The position numbers and the translations under genes were made by a program. The notes beneath the pieces are model-generated. The model ran no database searches and was not told the origin of the DNA. It saw only the letters and a list, made by a program, of their open reading frames with translations. Positions 53,227-64,000 of a DNA stretch of 64,000 bases are shown here, piece after piece. Position 1 is the first letter of the stretch. Every line of letters begins with the position of its first letter. The stretch is from Zhengitettix transpicula (lineage: Eukaryota > Arthropoda > Insecta > Orthoptera > Tetrigidae). The stretch spans positions 65,648,139-65,712,138 of the forward strand of contig CM073595.1 of the NCBI GenBank assembly GCA_037074705.1, read 5' to 3'.

Positions 53227-56200
53227 GTATAAAAATTGTATGTATAATATACTGATAAAATTAAAATCCTAGTCCATCTAATCCAAAATCCCATACTGCA
53301 ATTGCCAACGACGCTCCGAGAACTTTCGTTTTATTTCTCCTGTTATTTCTGAGTAAATGGCTAACCTTGGTAGGAATATATCATTGTACAAGTCAACTTG
53401 GAAACAGATTTTATTATTTATTAGAGACGATTTGTTGTCCAGTTGATAATATTCGTCATAACACTCACATATCTGATTCGTTTTATTATTGATTAAAAAT
53501 ATCTCGAATTATCCATAGACAAAAACAGAATAATCTATTTAGTTGTTACGAAACCCGTTTATTCCCTCTCTGACTGATAATATTACGTTTGAACATATCT
53601 TAGACTTAATAAAATCATTAATGACCTTATACAGACCCTTTTGATTTTTTATTTACATTGTAACAATGTTCTGATACCTATTTGTATCTTCTACATGTAT
53701 ATAAAATAAAAAGTGTTTTCATAAGGTCATCAATTGTTTTATTAATTCAAAAACAGACGTTACATTAAAACTTATATATTAGACTTGATTAATTTACAAT
53801 ACTTAACAGAATTTTGCAAAATATATGTGAAATTTGGCAGAACCAATCTGTTATTAAAAAGACGTGAATCTGCATTTAAAAGAAGTGTTGTTTCCAACTC
53901 TCGTCGAAGATAAAGACGAGACGAAAAAGCCGTAAAAAAACACTCAGTCGTATATCAGAGTACGTGTGATTGAAATTAAAATTAAAATGCGCTAAACAAA
54001 TTTTCTGTAACGGCGTTAGAAGGAAGAAACTAATGCATAATTGGATACACGAAAAGAGAGTGAAAAATGTCATAATATGAAAAAAGTATCGTATATTGGA
54101 TACGAATTCATGGTTATAACTAGTCATTAACATTCGCTTGGCAGAATTAAACAATTTTTTTCCTGCTGTGGGTGGTAATAATACTGTTGATGCGTGGAAA
54201 ATCGAAAATATTTTGCCAATAACATAAACCTCAAAAAGTTTACACCGCGTGGGATTTTAGACATAAAATTTCAGATTATAGTAAAATATCACATCAGTAT
54301 TTAAATTGAATCTTATGAAAACAAAAATGACATCAAAATTACCATGGAAATTTATGAATTATCGATGAAGATCTCCACTAACCATGAATTAATGCGTTAC
54401 TGTTAGCAGTTGACAGCAAAATGCAATTTATTTTGCATCGGAGGTTGAACAGTCCAACTGTTGGCAGGGTTGGAATTCCTAAATAAGGTGCCTAAAGCAA
54501 AATATAGAAAGATTATGAGTACTGAGGCTGAATAGCAGAACTCGTGCCTTTATCAGTAACTACGAAAGGGCAGATAGAAACAGTCACACTGATTTAGAAG
54601 AGAGTAAGGGTGTTCGTGAGAGACGAAATTAATTGGTTTAGCAACGTGGAAAAATAGTAACAAGTTTTAGTGAGATGTACAGATAAGTAGTAAGTTCAAT
54701 GGAAAGATCTATTAACCTTGTTAAGGAAATTAGGGGTAGTTTTATACCGAAACCATTAGATTTGAGGGAAATAAATTTTAAATAGATTTAGATACCATTT
54801 TGACATCGCAAATAATAGACTTGAATAGTGTTGGATATTTAGGGAAATGTGTAAGGATAATAATTCCGTACCCAACTTATGGCGGTTATCGTCGCCTGTA
54901 GCGATCGGGGCGCAGAGGAATTTTTAAGAATAACGGGGAAATAAATAGCTATTACGCCATCAATGCCACCTGACAACATAAACACGGATTTTTAAAAATT
55001 TAATGAGATACAATTAATGTGTAAATGTATAGGTTTTTAATTACTATCTTTTGTTATTAAATATGAACTGAAATTCATTGTTTAGTGTTTAAATAGGAAC
55101 CCTCACTATAATAAAATAAATGATTAAAACCCGTATTCAGTATTCTAATATTATTGTAATAATAACTTTCCTGTGAATTTACTTTTAGTTACATTCGTTT
55201 TATATATTTATTTTACTGCCTAGCAATGGGCACATTTAGATATATAAAAATGCTCCCCAGGCCGGATTACTCAAATAAGTTTGTACACCGTTTAGGAGTG
55301 AATTATATATGACATTATTAGTATTGCTATAAAGAAGTAACAATTAAATTTTTTTATATTGCTGAATAGTTACATTTTTAATTTTATTTCATCGAATGCA
55401 CGTAATTTCATAATAGCTTTTACTTAAAAATAGTTAAATTTAAATGTATTATTGGATAATAAATAATAATTCCATACAAGATGGAAAACAGATAAACAGT
55501 TGGTAAATTCCGCAGAGAGGGAGAAAAGGGAAAGAGAGTGAGAGACGAAAGGCCAGCTTAAAAGATGGTAAAATCAACGATGGACTGATGCGTCCGTCCT
55601 ATACTTAAACGCTGAATGCGTTCGTTATATTTTTAACTAGAGACAAGCTGCGTGAGATCTATAATTATGTTCGTCTCTCACATTACAATAGAGACAGCGC
55701 AAAACCTTGGACTGTGTACTGCAATTAGCGACTGCTCCGCTATTCATTCTCTTTACCACAGTCCACGCTGAATGCGTCTATAGAATAGACAGCAATTATT
55801 TTGTCACCATGGAAACAAATTCTCCCATTAGGTCCTTCCCCCGACTGTGGCTGCTCGGATGCGCGTTTACTGGGCTGATGGACTCCCGTAATGGGCCTTG
55901 CACATTACACTCGGAAACTCGGCACATTCTGCGGCTAGATTTATATATCTCATTAATGAAATTGCTCTTAAAAATTAGAAACAACGAAAACTATTTTCTA
56001 TACTTAGCCAAAAGCGATTTTGCAGTGTCGTCTAGTCAATAATGAAGTTAAATTATTATTGAACATCAACGCAAAAACTGTTAAACACAATCAATCACTT
56101 TATAAAATAAAATTAATTTACAAACACTGAAGACATATGCGGATAAGAATGACAACATTTTGTGAATGTATAATTTTTTTGTTCGCGGTTTTTAAAAAAA

Positions 56201-59200
56201 TTCAAATTTATTTAAATAAGTTTGTATATGAGCAGCATTTGTAGCGAGGCACAACGTATTACGGATATTCTAGTTCTGTTGACATTAGGTGGGGGTAAAT
56301 CATATCCGGGGTGATCAAAGAGGAAGCCTACACTGTCATTTTACGCCAATTTATAAAAGTACGAATTTTCAACAATTTTCTTTATTTTCAATTGCATGAC
56401 ATCGTACAATATTTACGAATGATGCTTAGAAAATTAACTAAGGTCAAAAAGCTCTGCTCAAATTATTAAAAGAAGTATATAAAAAAATGCATTCATTTGA
56501 GAAATTATATTTTAAAAAATTAACTTCTTAGTTATATCCAAAAAAACATTTTTTAAAATCACAAAAAGTTATCGTCTTTGTCAGAAACCTAGTAATTTAA
56601 AATCAAATGTTATCATTGTATAATATAACACACGATAAACAGAAGAATTGAAACCTTAGACAATCGTAATGATGAAAACGCAATGAATTTTATTTGTATA
56701 TCAATCTGACGACTCCATTGCTTCATCCGTCGTCAAGCCACTAAGGGCCGCCCCGCCATAACAAGAAGGACGCCGAAAAGGGTGGACACGAGTATACGTC
56801 AAAGGTTGAAATATATGTTAAGTTAATAAACTCAAAATAAATACTAAAATTGGTTTGAAAGTGGTGGGATATATAATAAAACTAGTAAGACGGCGATTAA
56901 CAAAAATTAGAGCAGTAGTGAAGACAGTACGGTGTGATAATATAACTTCAAAAATTCATTAATAAAGAAACAAAATTTAGTATAGGTCTAGTGGAATGAA
57001 TGAATAGCTTTTTGGACAGGGACAGTACATGTGTATTTAATCAAGTCTGTCTGTAGTATGCTTTTGCAGCTGCATTTTTCTAGTAAACTATTTTATTCGG
57101 GAAATTTTAAGGCGAATTTTCGCGTGATCGGGGTGGAATGACTGACAAGATTTTTTGAGTCGCTTGTCGGAAGCATCAATGTTAGACGAAAATATTCGAG
57201 AGTGTCATACTGATTAAGGACAGTGAGGTATGGTGTTGTGTGGAAATGAACCTTCTACAGGAAAGAGCTTTGATAATTGATGCTAAAAATAAATTTGAAA
57301 TTACAAAGTAACATAAGGACAGACAGATTAAGAAAAAATCGAGAAGGTAAATATTGTCTGTGGTGTTCTAAAAATAATAGAAGAAAAGTTACAGTCACCG
57401 AAGATTGGTGAAGACTGTATAAAGACAGTGCACACTAAGTAAAATAAAAGGTTGTGAGATGTACCAGATGTGAAGAAATGTCACAAGTGAAAATGGGAGA
57501 GAAAAGCGAGCAACATTACAAACAATCCGGATAATTTTTGAAAGGCATGAATTGCAAAAATATAAGTAATGGGTGGTTTTTCATCGCGTACGGTTACATA
57601 TTTCGAAGTGCAAACTATGAATTGGCAGTGACGAAAAGAGGAGAATTGTTTAATTTGGGTCTGTTTAGTGCGAGGAGCTACAGCCGTATTATGTTTACAG
57701 AGTCCCTCTCGAGGCGTGTTGTCTGCAGGCCACAGAATAATGATCCAGGCGCACAATGCTGTCGACAGGTTAAACAAAAGTCGCACTTCAGACGGGACAC
57801 AGTTTTCTTTAATGGCCGACATCTGTTAGACGGATGCAATGGGAAGTGAAGTAAGTAAAAATGAAGAAGAGGAAGAAGAGTGGAGGAAGAAAAAGAGTGG
57901 AAGAGTTTTTCTTCTGGTTGGCGTCGCCCGCACAAAAAGGAGAGGAGCTGAAGAGGGCTGCCATTATATCAGCAAACCCCAGGTCCTATTATGTAGGAGC
58001 CTCTCCAACACTGCCCCCCAGCGACCCCAGCGACCCGGCCCGTAATTGACGTCAAAAGGGCACGATGCCGTGCGGGGGCACGCCGACCATTTGCAGTGTG
58101 CAATCATCGCATTAATCACCACAATATTTCTCTACTTTATTCTGAATCGGAGGCATTAATGACGCAAAATGTAAAGCAAAAGAGAACAAAAGCTGCGCGA
58201 ACGACTCCGAGCGCCTGTTGGTTACGCTATCCGCCTCAATAATTGTAATGAACAACTTTTTTTACGTGAATTCTATTTATACTAGTTTTAGAGATTGTTT
58301 TCCTGGGATATCGCAACTATGCGTGTTGACCTATGAATAGTACGCAGTTTCGGCTCTTGCGTAATATAAAAATACAAGTAAATGTACGATATGCATGGAT
58401 ATGATATGTATGTTACTATAACACTCTGAACGCTTAAAGCAATTTCATCCAAATTTAGTGAACGTTGAATTACAATCTCGGAAAAAAACTATAGTCTGGA
58501 AGGTAAAATCTTTAGGGATGGTGGTGGTAGAGGATGGCATGTAAAAAGTATGCCGAAATCCACTGTTTCGGGGTTTGGACGGTACCTCCGAGAATACCTC
58601 TCCGAGGCATTGCATGGGGTGTGGTGTGACGTGGTGAGAAAGGGTTAAAAATAAAATATTCAAATTGACCGAGAGATTAGGGCCGAATTAATTTTATTCG
58701 ACCATTCATCGCTCATATTCGGTGAGTTAAATAACGTAAAAATGTAAAATGAATGAAATATTACTAATAATAATTCAAAATTCAGTTTATGTTTGCAATC
58801 GTAGATACAGTGATTGTCGCAAGCTCATAAAATAATCGTTTATGTAAAAATGTGAAAATAAATTCGTGCAAGCTTCGTAGTACGTATACACTGAAATAAA
58901 TAAATGAAAGTATTGTAATACAAAAAATGTTTGTTCACACCCTCCTGTTATTACAATAACAAATGAATGTCGTGTTATTCAAGGCAGAATATTTAATTAA
59001 AGTTGTTTCAACGAACACACATTTCAAATAATTTATAAGCAGCATATTTATTTAGTCATTAATTTGTTCCTTCCTGCATCAATCTACTTTCATGGCTGTA
59101 TTATATCCAATCCCCGTAATTATTCGCTACATACACTTTTATATGAGGTTTCCTCTATCAGAATAATTCTCCTCGTTGTAAAATCTTCGAATATTCCTCA

Positions 59201-60508
59201 TTCTTTAATTTCTTTCTCTATTATAAATATTATCACTGCCCTTTCAAACTTATTCAGTGCAAACTCACATTACAGATTTGAAAAATAAATAAATATGATT
59301 CTCTCACATTCATACGAATGCATTGTGATTATAGTACATCAAGTAAAAATTTACTCCAGATGAGGATATAACAAAAAAAAACCTTCAGCAGGTCTTTTTT
59401 TTATGCGTGATATCGGCAACACACATACTAAACACGTTCCACTATAAAAAAATATTCAGAATGTGTCACTCGTATTGGAGGCCATGGCTCTAAGAGCACC
59501 TTAAAGCCAAGGAAGAAGAAGAATATCTGTCACAGTAACATTGGGGTAATAATAGGGAAGACTAATATACTCAGACTTTTTATTCCTTGAAAGCCACTAA
59601 CTTCAAATGCAAATGAGACGCAAGATATAATAAGCAAAAGAGTTGTGCAGTACTTCCTTTGCCAAGGTTAATTGTCTGCGACGTACAAAATATTACAGTC
59701 TCTAATGTTCCCAATGAAGTTTTATTTATTTCTGGAAAGTAATTTAAATTTTTCGGATTGCATACAGATAAAAACCACATGCGATTAATGTGGATAAGTT
59801 GCTGCCCTTTATGAAAGAGTCCTCAGGCTTGACGTCATTTTAAGTGGAGACACCTGAGGTGTAATGAAGACTTATACACGCATGATTTATTCATTTCTAT
59901 AATAGACGATAAGAGGGGGACCAAGTCCCCCACGCTTACCCCATGCTGTTTGCGATTGTGCTCCATGTTTGTCTTCCAGAGAACTAGAGCTATAATACGA
60001 GAACGGGCTCGTACATATAATTTGATAATCACGGCTTTAAGATGCACTGATGTCAGGTTTGTACATCAAGTTAGAAGTAAGGTAATTGATAATTGGCGTC
60101 TCTTAAAGTTGATACAAAGGATAACGGGTATATGTCATAAACAAAGGACGAGAGTATCAGAGGGAAAAATCGTACAGAAATAGATGTTAGTAACAAGGTT
60201 GAAAAAGATCGTAATAATCAACATCATAGCAATAAAGGTAAGAATAATGTGGAGAAAAACATGTATTTTCAAATTGAAAAGGATAAAATGATTAAATAAA
60301 CAAAATAAGGAAGTGGATAATAAAATTGAAAAAAAAAGTGAAATTGTTCCTGTGTACAAGGGTTAAAAAAATTAGTAAGCGTGGAATTTATTAAATTAAA
60401 ATGGTGTATTGTTCTATAAACAAGGTAAATAAAAATATTATTTATATGAAAAGCAAGATCGATATATTACAACAGACTTATTATTTTATATATTACAATA
60501 CCCTGGAA

Positions 60509-60546
<38 letters not shown>

Positions 60547-60816
60547 ATGCAAATTTTATAGAAGAAATACGATGTTTTTATTCGAAAACTAAAAATAGTA
60601 AACTATAGGAAAGATATGAATCTATATGAAAAAAACAGAAGAATATTTTTGAGACGACATTATGTAAATAGAACAATAATTCAATTAAATAAACTAATTG
60701 TAATGGTATTTGGGGAAAATGGCTGGACTGAAAAGCATCTAAAAATTCAGAAAGTACAGAAGAAGCTTTCAAAAAAAGTTCAGTCATATAGGCCACGAAA
60801 TTGCATTGAAGGAACA
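53227..60816. other. Intergenic DNA downstream of the homeobox gene
   Basis: No gene recognised. GC-richer, stop-poor islands occur at about 55690-55960 and 57690-58230; the latter includes CGACCCGGCCCGTAATTGAC and CGCATTAATCACC, homeodomain-like cores in a CpG-rich setting. They may be enhancers. At 59470-59520 a short imperfect hairpin (GGCCATGGCTCTAAGAGC... then AAGAAGAAGAA) resembles a short mobile-element tail. The rest is AT-rich. Confidence 0.4.
57690..58230. promoter_or_regulatory. Candidate cis-regulatory element (GC-richer island)
   Basis: A 540-base island with TAATTG, ATTAATCACC and ATTAATGACG cores and several CpG-rich words. Overlapping frames on both strands are open for 60-110 codons but resemble no protein. 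It lies 4.8 kb downstream of the homeobox gene. Regulatory function is inferred only. Confidence 0.2.
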
Positions 60817-60988
60817 GGATGGATAAATCTCGACCAGACCGGGAATCGAATCCGGGTCTCCCGCTTAGTAGGCGTTCACTCTACCACTGGAGAAGGCTCG
60901 TACGGGCCTGGATTTGACTCGGAAGGGCTTCTGCTTGTGAAGTGGGAGACCCGTATTCCATTACCATCCGATCCAGATTTATCCATCC
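60817..60988. mobile_element. tRNA-like foldback element
   Basis: Ends are perfect inverted repeats (GGATGGATAAATCT at 60817 and its complement ending at 60988). The inside of the left arm, read on the minus strand, resembles a tRNA: an A-box-like AGTGGTAGAGTGAACGCC and a B-box-like GGATTCGATTCC with a GGGAGACCCGG surround. The right arm contains a diverged inverted copy (GTGGGAGACCCGTATTCCAT). A tRNA-derived SINE, or two in inverted orientation, is most likely. It does not fold as an intact tRNA by eye. Confidence 0.55.
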
Positions 60989-61184
60989 TCATCCTTTAAT
61001 GCGATTAAAAGTAAATCTGATAAATCTGCAAATTTTGAATACATAATTACGAAGTAGTAAACTAGCAGCAACACGAAATATAACGTATAAACGTTCCGCA
61101 TACAAATCTATACCCGTGGAGCAAATTTCACTAAATATCGTACACGTGTACACAAGGAAACAGACACTGTGCGGGGTGAGACAC

Positions 61185-61745
61185 GTCTACAACCCCCAGG
61201 GGCGGGAGTGTAAATTTTCAAACATGCTCAAACGGCCGAAATTTTCGTCGGATAAATAATTTACGGGGTCAAAGCGATTAATAGTATTTCTACCCATGTT
61301 TTCAACCCCTTTCAGCAAGGTAATGGAGCATCCTTAAGGGTGGGGATGGAGAGGTGTTACAAGAAAATTACGCGATTACAACCAAGAGTGTGGCATATTC
61401 GGGGTTAGGAATGTTTATGAGTTTAATAGTGACATTAAACTTGCCGTTTAACCCACGGGGGTGGAAGGAGAAGGAAATGTTATAGATGTTAAACGGCCGA
61501 TATTTGCGTCGAATTAATTTTTTCGGGATCCAAGAGCTTGATAGTATTTCCACCTATATTCTTAGCGTATAATTTCGACCCCTTTCGGTAAAGGAGGGGA
61601 GCACCATTAGGGTACGGGTGGAGGGGCGTTACATAAAAATAAAGCAAAAACAACCGAGTTTGTAGTAAAATCCGAGATTATGGATGTCGCTGAGTTTATT
61701 GACGGCATCCCGGAAAACGCCGGGCACCCAGCAACTTACAAATAA
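61185..61745. repeat. Two tandem units (about 261 bases) of a dispersed repeat ending in the CCGGCGTT hallmark
   Basis: The words AACGGCCGA(A/T)(A)TTT at 61231 and 61492, TAGTATTTC(T/C)ACC, CGACCCCTTTC/AACCCCTTTC and GGAGG/GGAGAGG-GTTAC recur in the same order with a period of about 261 bases. The right end reads AACGCCGGGCACCCAGC, the reverse complement of the word at 27906-27922. This identifies a dispersed family with one more end in the window. Confidence 0.75.
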
Positions 61746-62060
61746 AATTATAAATAAACGGAAGAATATTTATGAATTCAACCAACATTTAAAATAGATT
61801 TTATTATTTTAGGCGAAAAATTCCAAGGTTGCTTCAAAAAATATTAAAAACAAATATTTTTTGGAGACTCGAGCTTATATTTCGCATAAAAATTAGATTA
61901 TGAGTGAAATAGTTACGTTCGAATTCAGTATTGATAAGAAGCTTAAGGATTATAAACCTGTGAGCTTTTCATTTATGAGCAAAAATTTCGGTAACCTGGA
62001 ATTAGGATGAATACTTCATTCAGAAATATAATTTGTAATCGTATGTCGATCAATAAATTC

Positions 62061-63251
62061 TTTCCACTTAACTACGTTTACTTAATGTAGAATATTTGTT
62101 ATTGATGATTCTGCGGTTTTCATCCGTATGTTAGAGAGAAAAGTCTGAAATTTAGGCCATGGAGACTAACAGAAATTAAAAGTTTTCGCAAGAGCCAACC
62201 TCAAGTGTCTTTCAACCTCCTAACAACTCACTTTGTCTTCCTCGGAGGAGCAAACTTACTTCCGTGATTTAGTCTCGTGGAAATCGCGATAGTTGAAAAA
62301 CCCCGATGTCATGTAAGTTTTTAATAGAATCCTTGAAAACAGAGTGTATATTATACGATTATAATTATACGAGAAAATGTTCCTGTAAATTCTCAAATCC
62401 TACAAACAAATTTAGGTAAATCTCATCAGTCTGTGATAATATTTCTTTGTTTTATAAATTTATCAAAATTAAGTTACATATTTTATGACGATTATAACAT
62501 TGATAATAAAAATTATTATTGATAATAATTGCCTAATACACAAAGTTTCCAACTTCATCAATTACAATTTTTTATTTCACAATCATTAATATATAATTAA
62601 TTAATTAATTAAGTGCCAATAATTAAGGTTCTCCCTGCCATTTAAATGTAGTGTTGTGATCTCCGATGGGGTAATTTCGTTATTGTTTTTATCAATCATA
62701 GGATAATAATAGATGAGTCAAGAAAAACGTCGCTAATGGCAAGCAGTAGACTTTCCGAACGAGATATTTCTCACACGAAACAAAGTGAAATGGAAAAAAA
62801 AAATTACAGGTTTCAAGAAAGGGATCCAATAAATACAATTAACGTATTGAAGTTTCTGTATTCTACACCTATTTGTTTTCTTATCAGGCACAGTTTTAAT
62901 AAGAAAAGTAATTATTAGTTTTCCAAAATATTTAACTTTCGGAAAAATTTTCATAATCATCTCTTCAAAATAAATTAAAACACTTTTTCAATTCATCAAG
63001 AATTTCAGGTATGACGACATTAATTCTCAGTATCAAAATCGTTTCGATAATAAGAATTAATGTTGTCAAATATATATATATATATATATTTATAAATTTA
63101 TCAAAATTAAGTTACATATATTATAACAGTGATAATTATTGATTATAATTGTTTCCACTTAATTACGTTTATTTAATGTAGAATATTTATTATTGATGAT
63201 TCTGCGATTTTCATCTGGATGTTAGAGAGAAAAGTCTGAAATTTAGGCCAT
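62061..63251. repeat. Duplicated segments in changed order
   Basis: A 100-base segment at 62061-62160 (TTTCCACTTAA...AAATTTAGGCCAT) recurs at 63152-63251, about 90% identical. A shorter one at 62454-62490 (ATAAATTTATCAAAATTAAG) recurs at 63092-63128. In the second locus the short segment lies before the long one; in the first it lies after. Confidence 0.85.
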
Positions 63252-64000
63252 ATATATATATGTTTAAGTTTCGCACAAAGTTTAAAATCCGGCATTCTAT
63301 AGACTGCCTAGTTATTATATAAAATGGCTAAGAAAAGTATGTAAGAATTCTCATATTGCATGCATTACCTAAAACCGCCGGGCATTATATACAATGCCGG
63401 TAAAATGTATAACATGAACATATGATATAATTATGAAAATTTGTTTCAAAGACATTGTTCAGATGATTATGGCAGTATTTCCGACAGCTCCACAATTTCA
63501 AAAGTAAATATTTTAAACAATTATTAATTACTTTCCTTATTAAAATGCCGACTGATAAAAATAATTGGTAACGGAATACAAAAACTTTAATAAATCATGT
63601 ATCAGTCAATTTAAATTTAAAAGTCTCCAAAACGAATTTTATTCACGAATAGTACTGGGGTACGTTAAATATTATTTGAAGCTGAAGTCAATTAAATATA
63701 AAGTATTGAAATGTAATCAACGTATTTATGTTTATGTTAGCTTTGTAAACAAAAGTGTAATATAGAATATTTGTAATAAATATCGTAAAATGAATGACGC
63801 CTAACTTGAAAAGAGAAGAATATGAGTATTGGACTATATGGGACCACTTCATCTTTCCGTTGTGATACTTATGACAATAGAAGCAGAAATTTAATTTGTT
63901 GGGAATCAATCTGAGCGGTTCCGGGTCGATATCAATTTTGTGTCATACATATTCCGTTTGTTAGCTGGAATCGTTTCCATGCATGCTAAAAGCTAGTTTA

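Larger units (their letters stand above)
60989..64000. other. Intergenic DNA, repeat-rich end of the window
   Basis: No gene recognised. It holds the two-unit repeat at 61185-61745 and two duplicated segments at 62061-62490 and 63092-63251. The rest is AT-rich with nothing visible. Confidence 0.5.

Noticed and set aside
57481..57935. Overlapping open frames of 85-113 codons on both strands
   Set aside because: No domain, no splice context and openness on both strands; better explained by GC-richer noncoding DNA.
59461..59525. Short hairpin followed by AAGAAGAAGAA, like a short mobile-element tail
   Set aside because: Too short and imperfect to delimit an element without copy-number data.

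Overview
The window looks like nuclear DNA of an insect (at least an arthropod). It is very AT-rich, has large introns with ordinary GT-AG splicing, shows no bacterial-style gene packing, and carries decayed eukaryotic transposons. The three recognisable genes match animal families, and the homeodomain gene is close to an insect Bar-type gene (Drosophila CG11085-like, judged from memory of the family). The order of insect cannot be fixed from the sequence alone.

Layout. (1) 119-927, + strand: the last three coding exons of a C3G/RAPGEF1-type Rap guanine nucleotide exchange factor (end of the catalytic RasGEF domain), followed by about 8 kb of AT-rich flank. (2) 10504-23723, - strand: a complete 13-exon ZGPAT gene (CCCH zinc finger plus G-patch). 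Its unusual feature is that the two-exon unit coding for the acidic linker and the G-patch is present twice in tandem (14670-15502 and 12699-14534), both copies open and with matching splice phases. Its introns hold a Tigger/pogo relic, a Penelope-like GIY-YIG fragment inside foldback repeats, and a foldback element carrying consensus splice donors. (3) 25505-27069, + strand: a GC-rich, CCAAT-rich island and, 1.1 kb downstream, a possible first coding exon with a signal-peptide-like sequence. (4) 28520-28862: a 150-bp inverted repeat whose arms each look like a complete outward-facing TATA promoter with the same leader and short coding start. (5) 29-43 kb: gene-poor DNA with several GC-richer islands, one orphan exon candidate (37118-37302) and direct repeats around 40.7-41.6 kb. 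(6) 43283-52871, + strand: a complete three-exon homeobox gene of the Bar/NK-like group, 187 residues, with promoter CCAAT boxes upstream and a polyadenylation signal at 53221. (7) 53.2-64 kb: intergenic, with a tRNA-like foldback, a two-unit tandem repeat and duplicated segments near the end.

The three firm genes show no shared pathway: C3G is a cytoplasmic signalling exchange factor, ZGPAT a nuclear RNA/transcription factor, and the homeobox gene a developmental regulator. The most interesting observation is the tandem G-patch module in ZGPAT. Its exon phases allow either a protein with two G-patches or a choice between two alternative G-patches.
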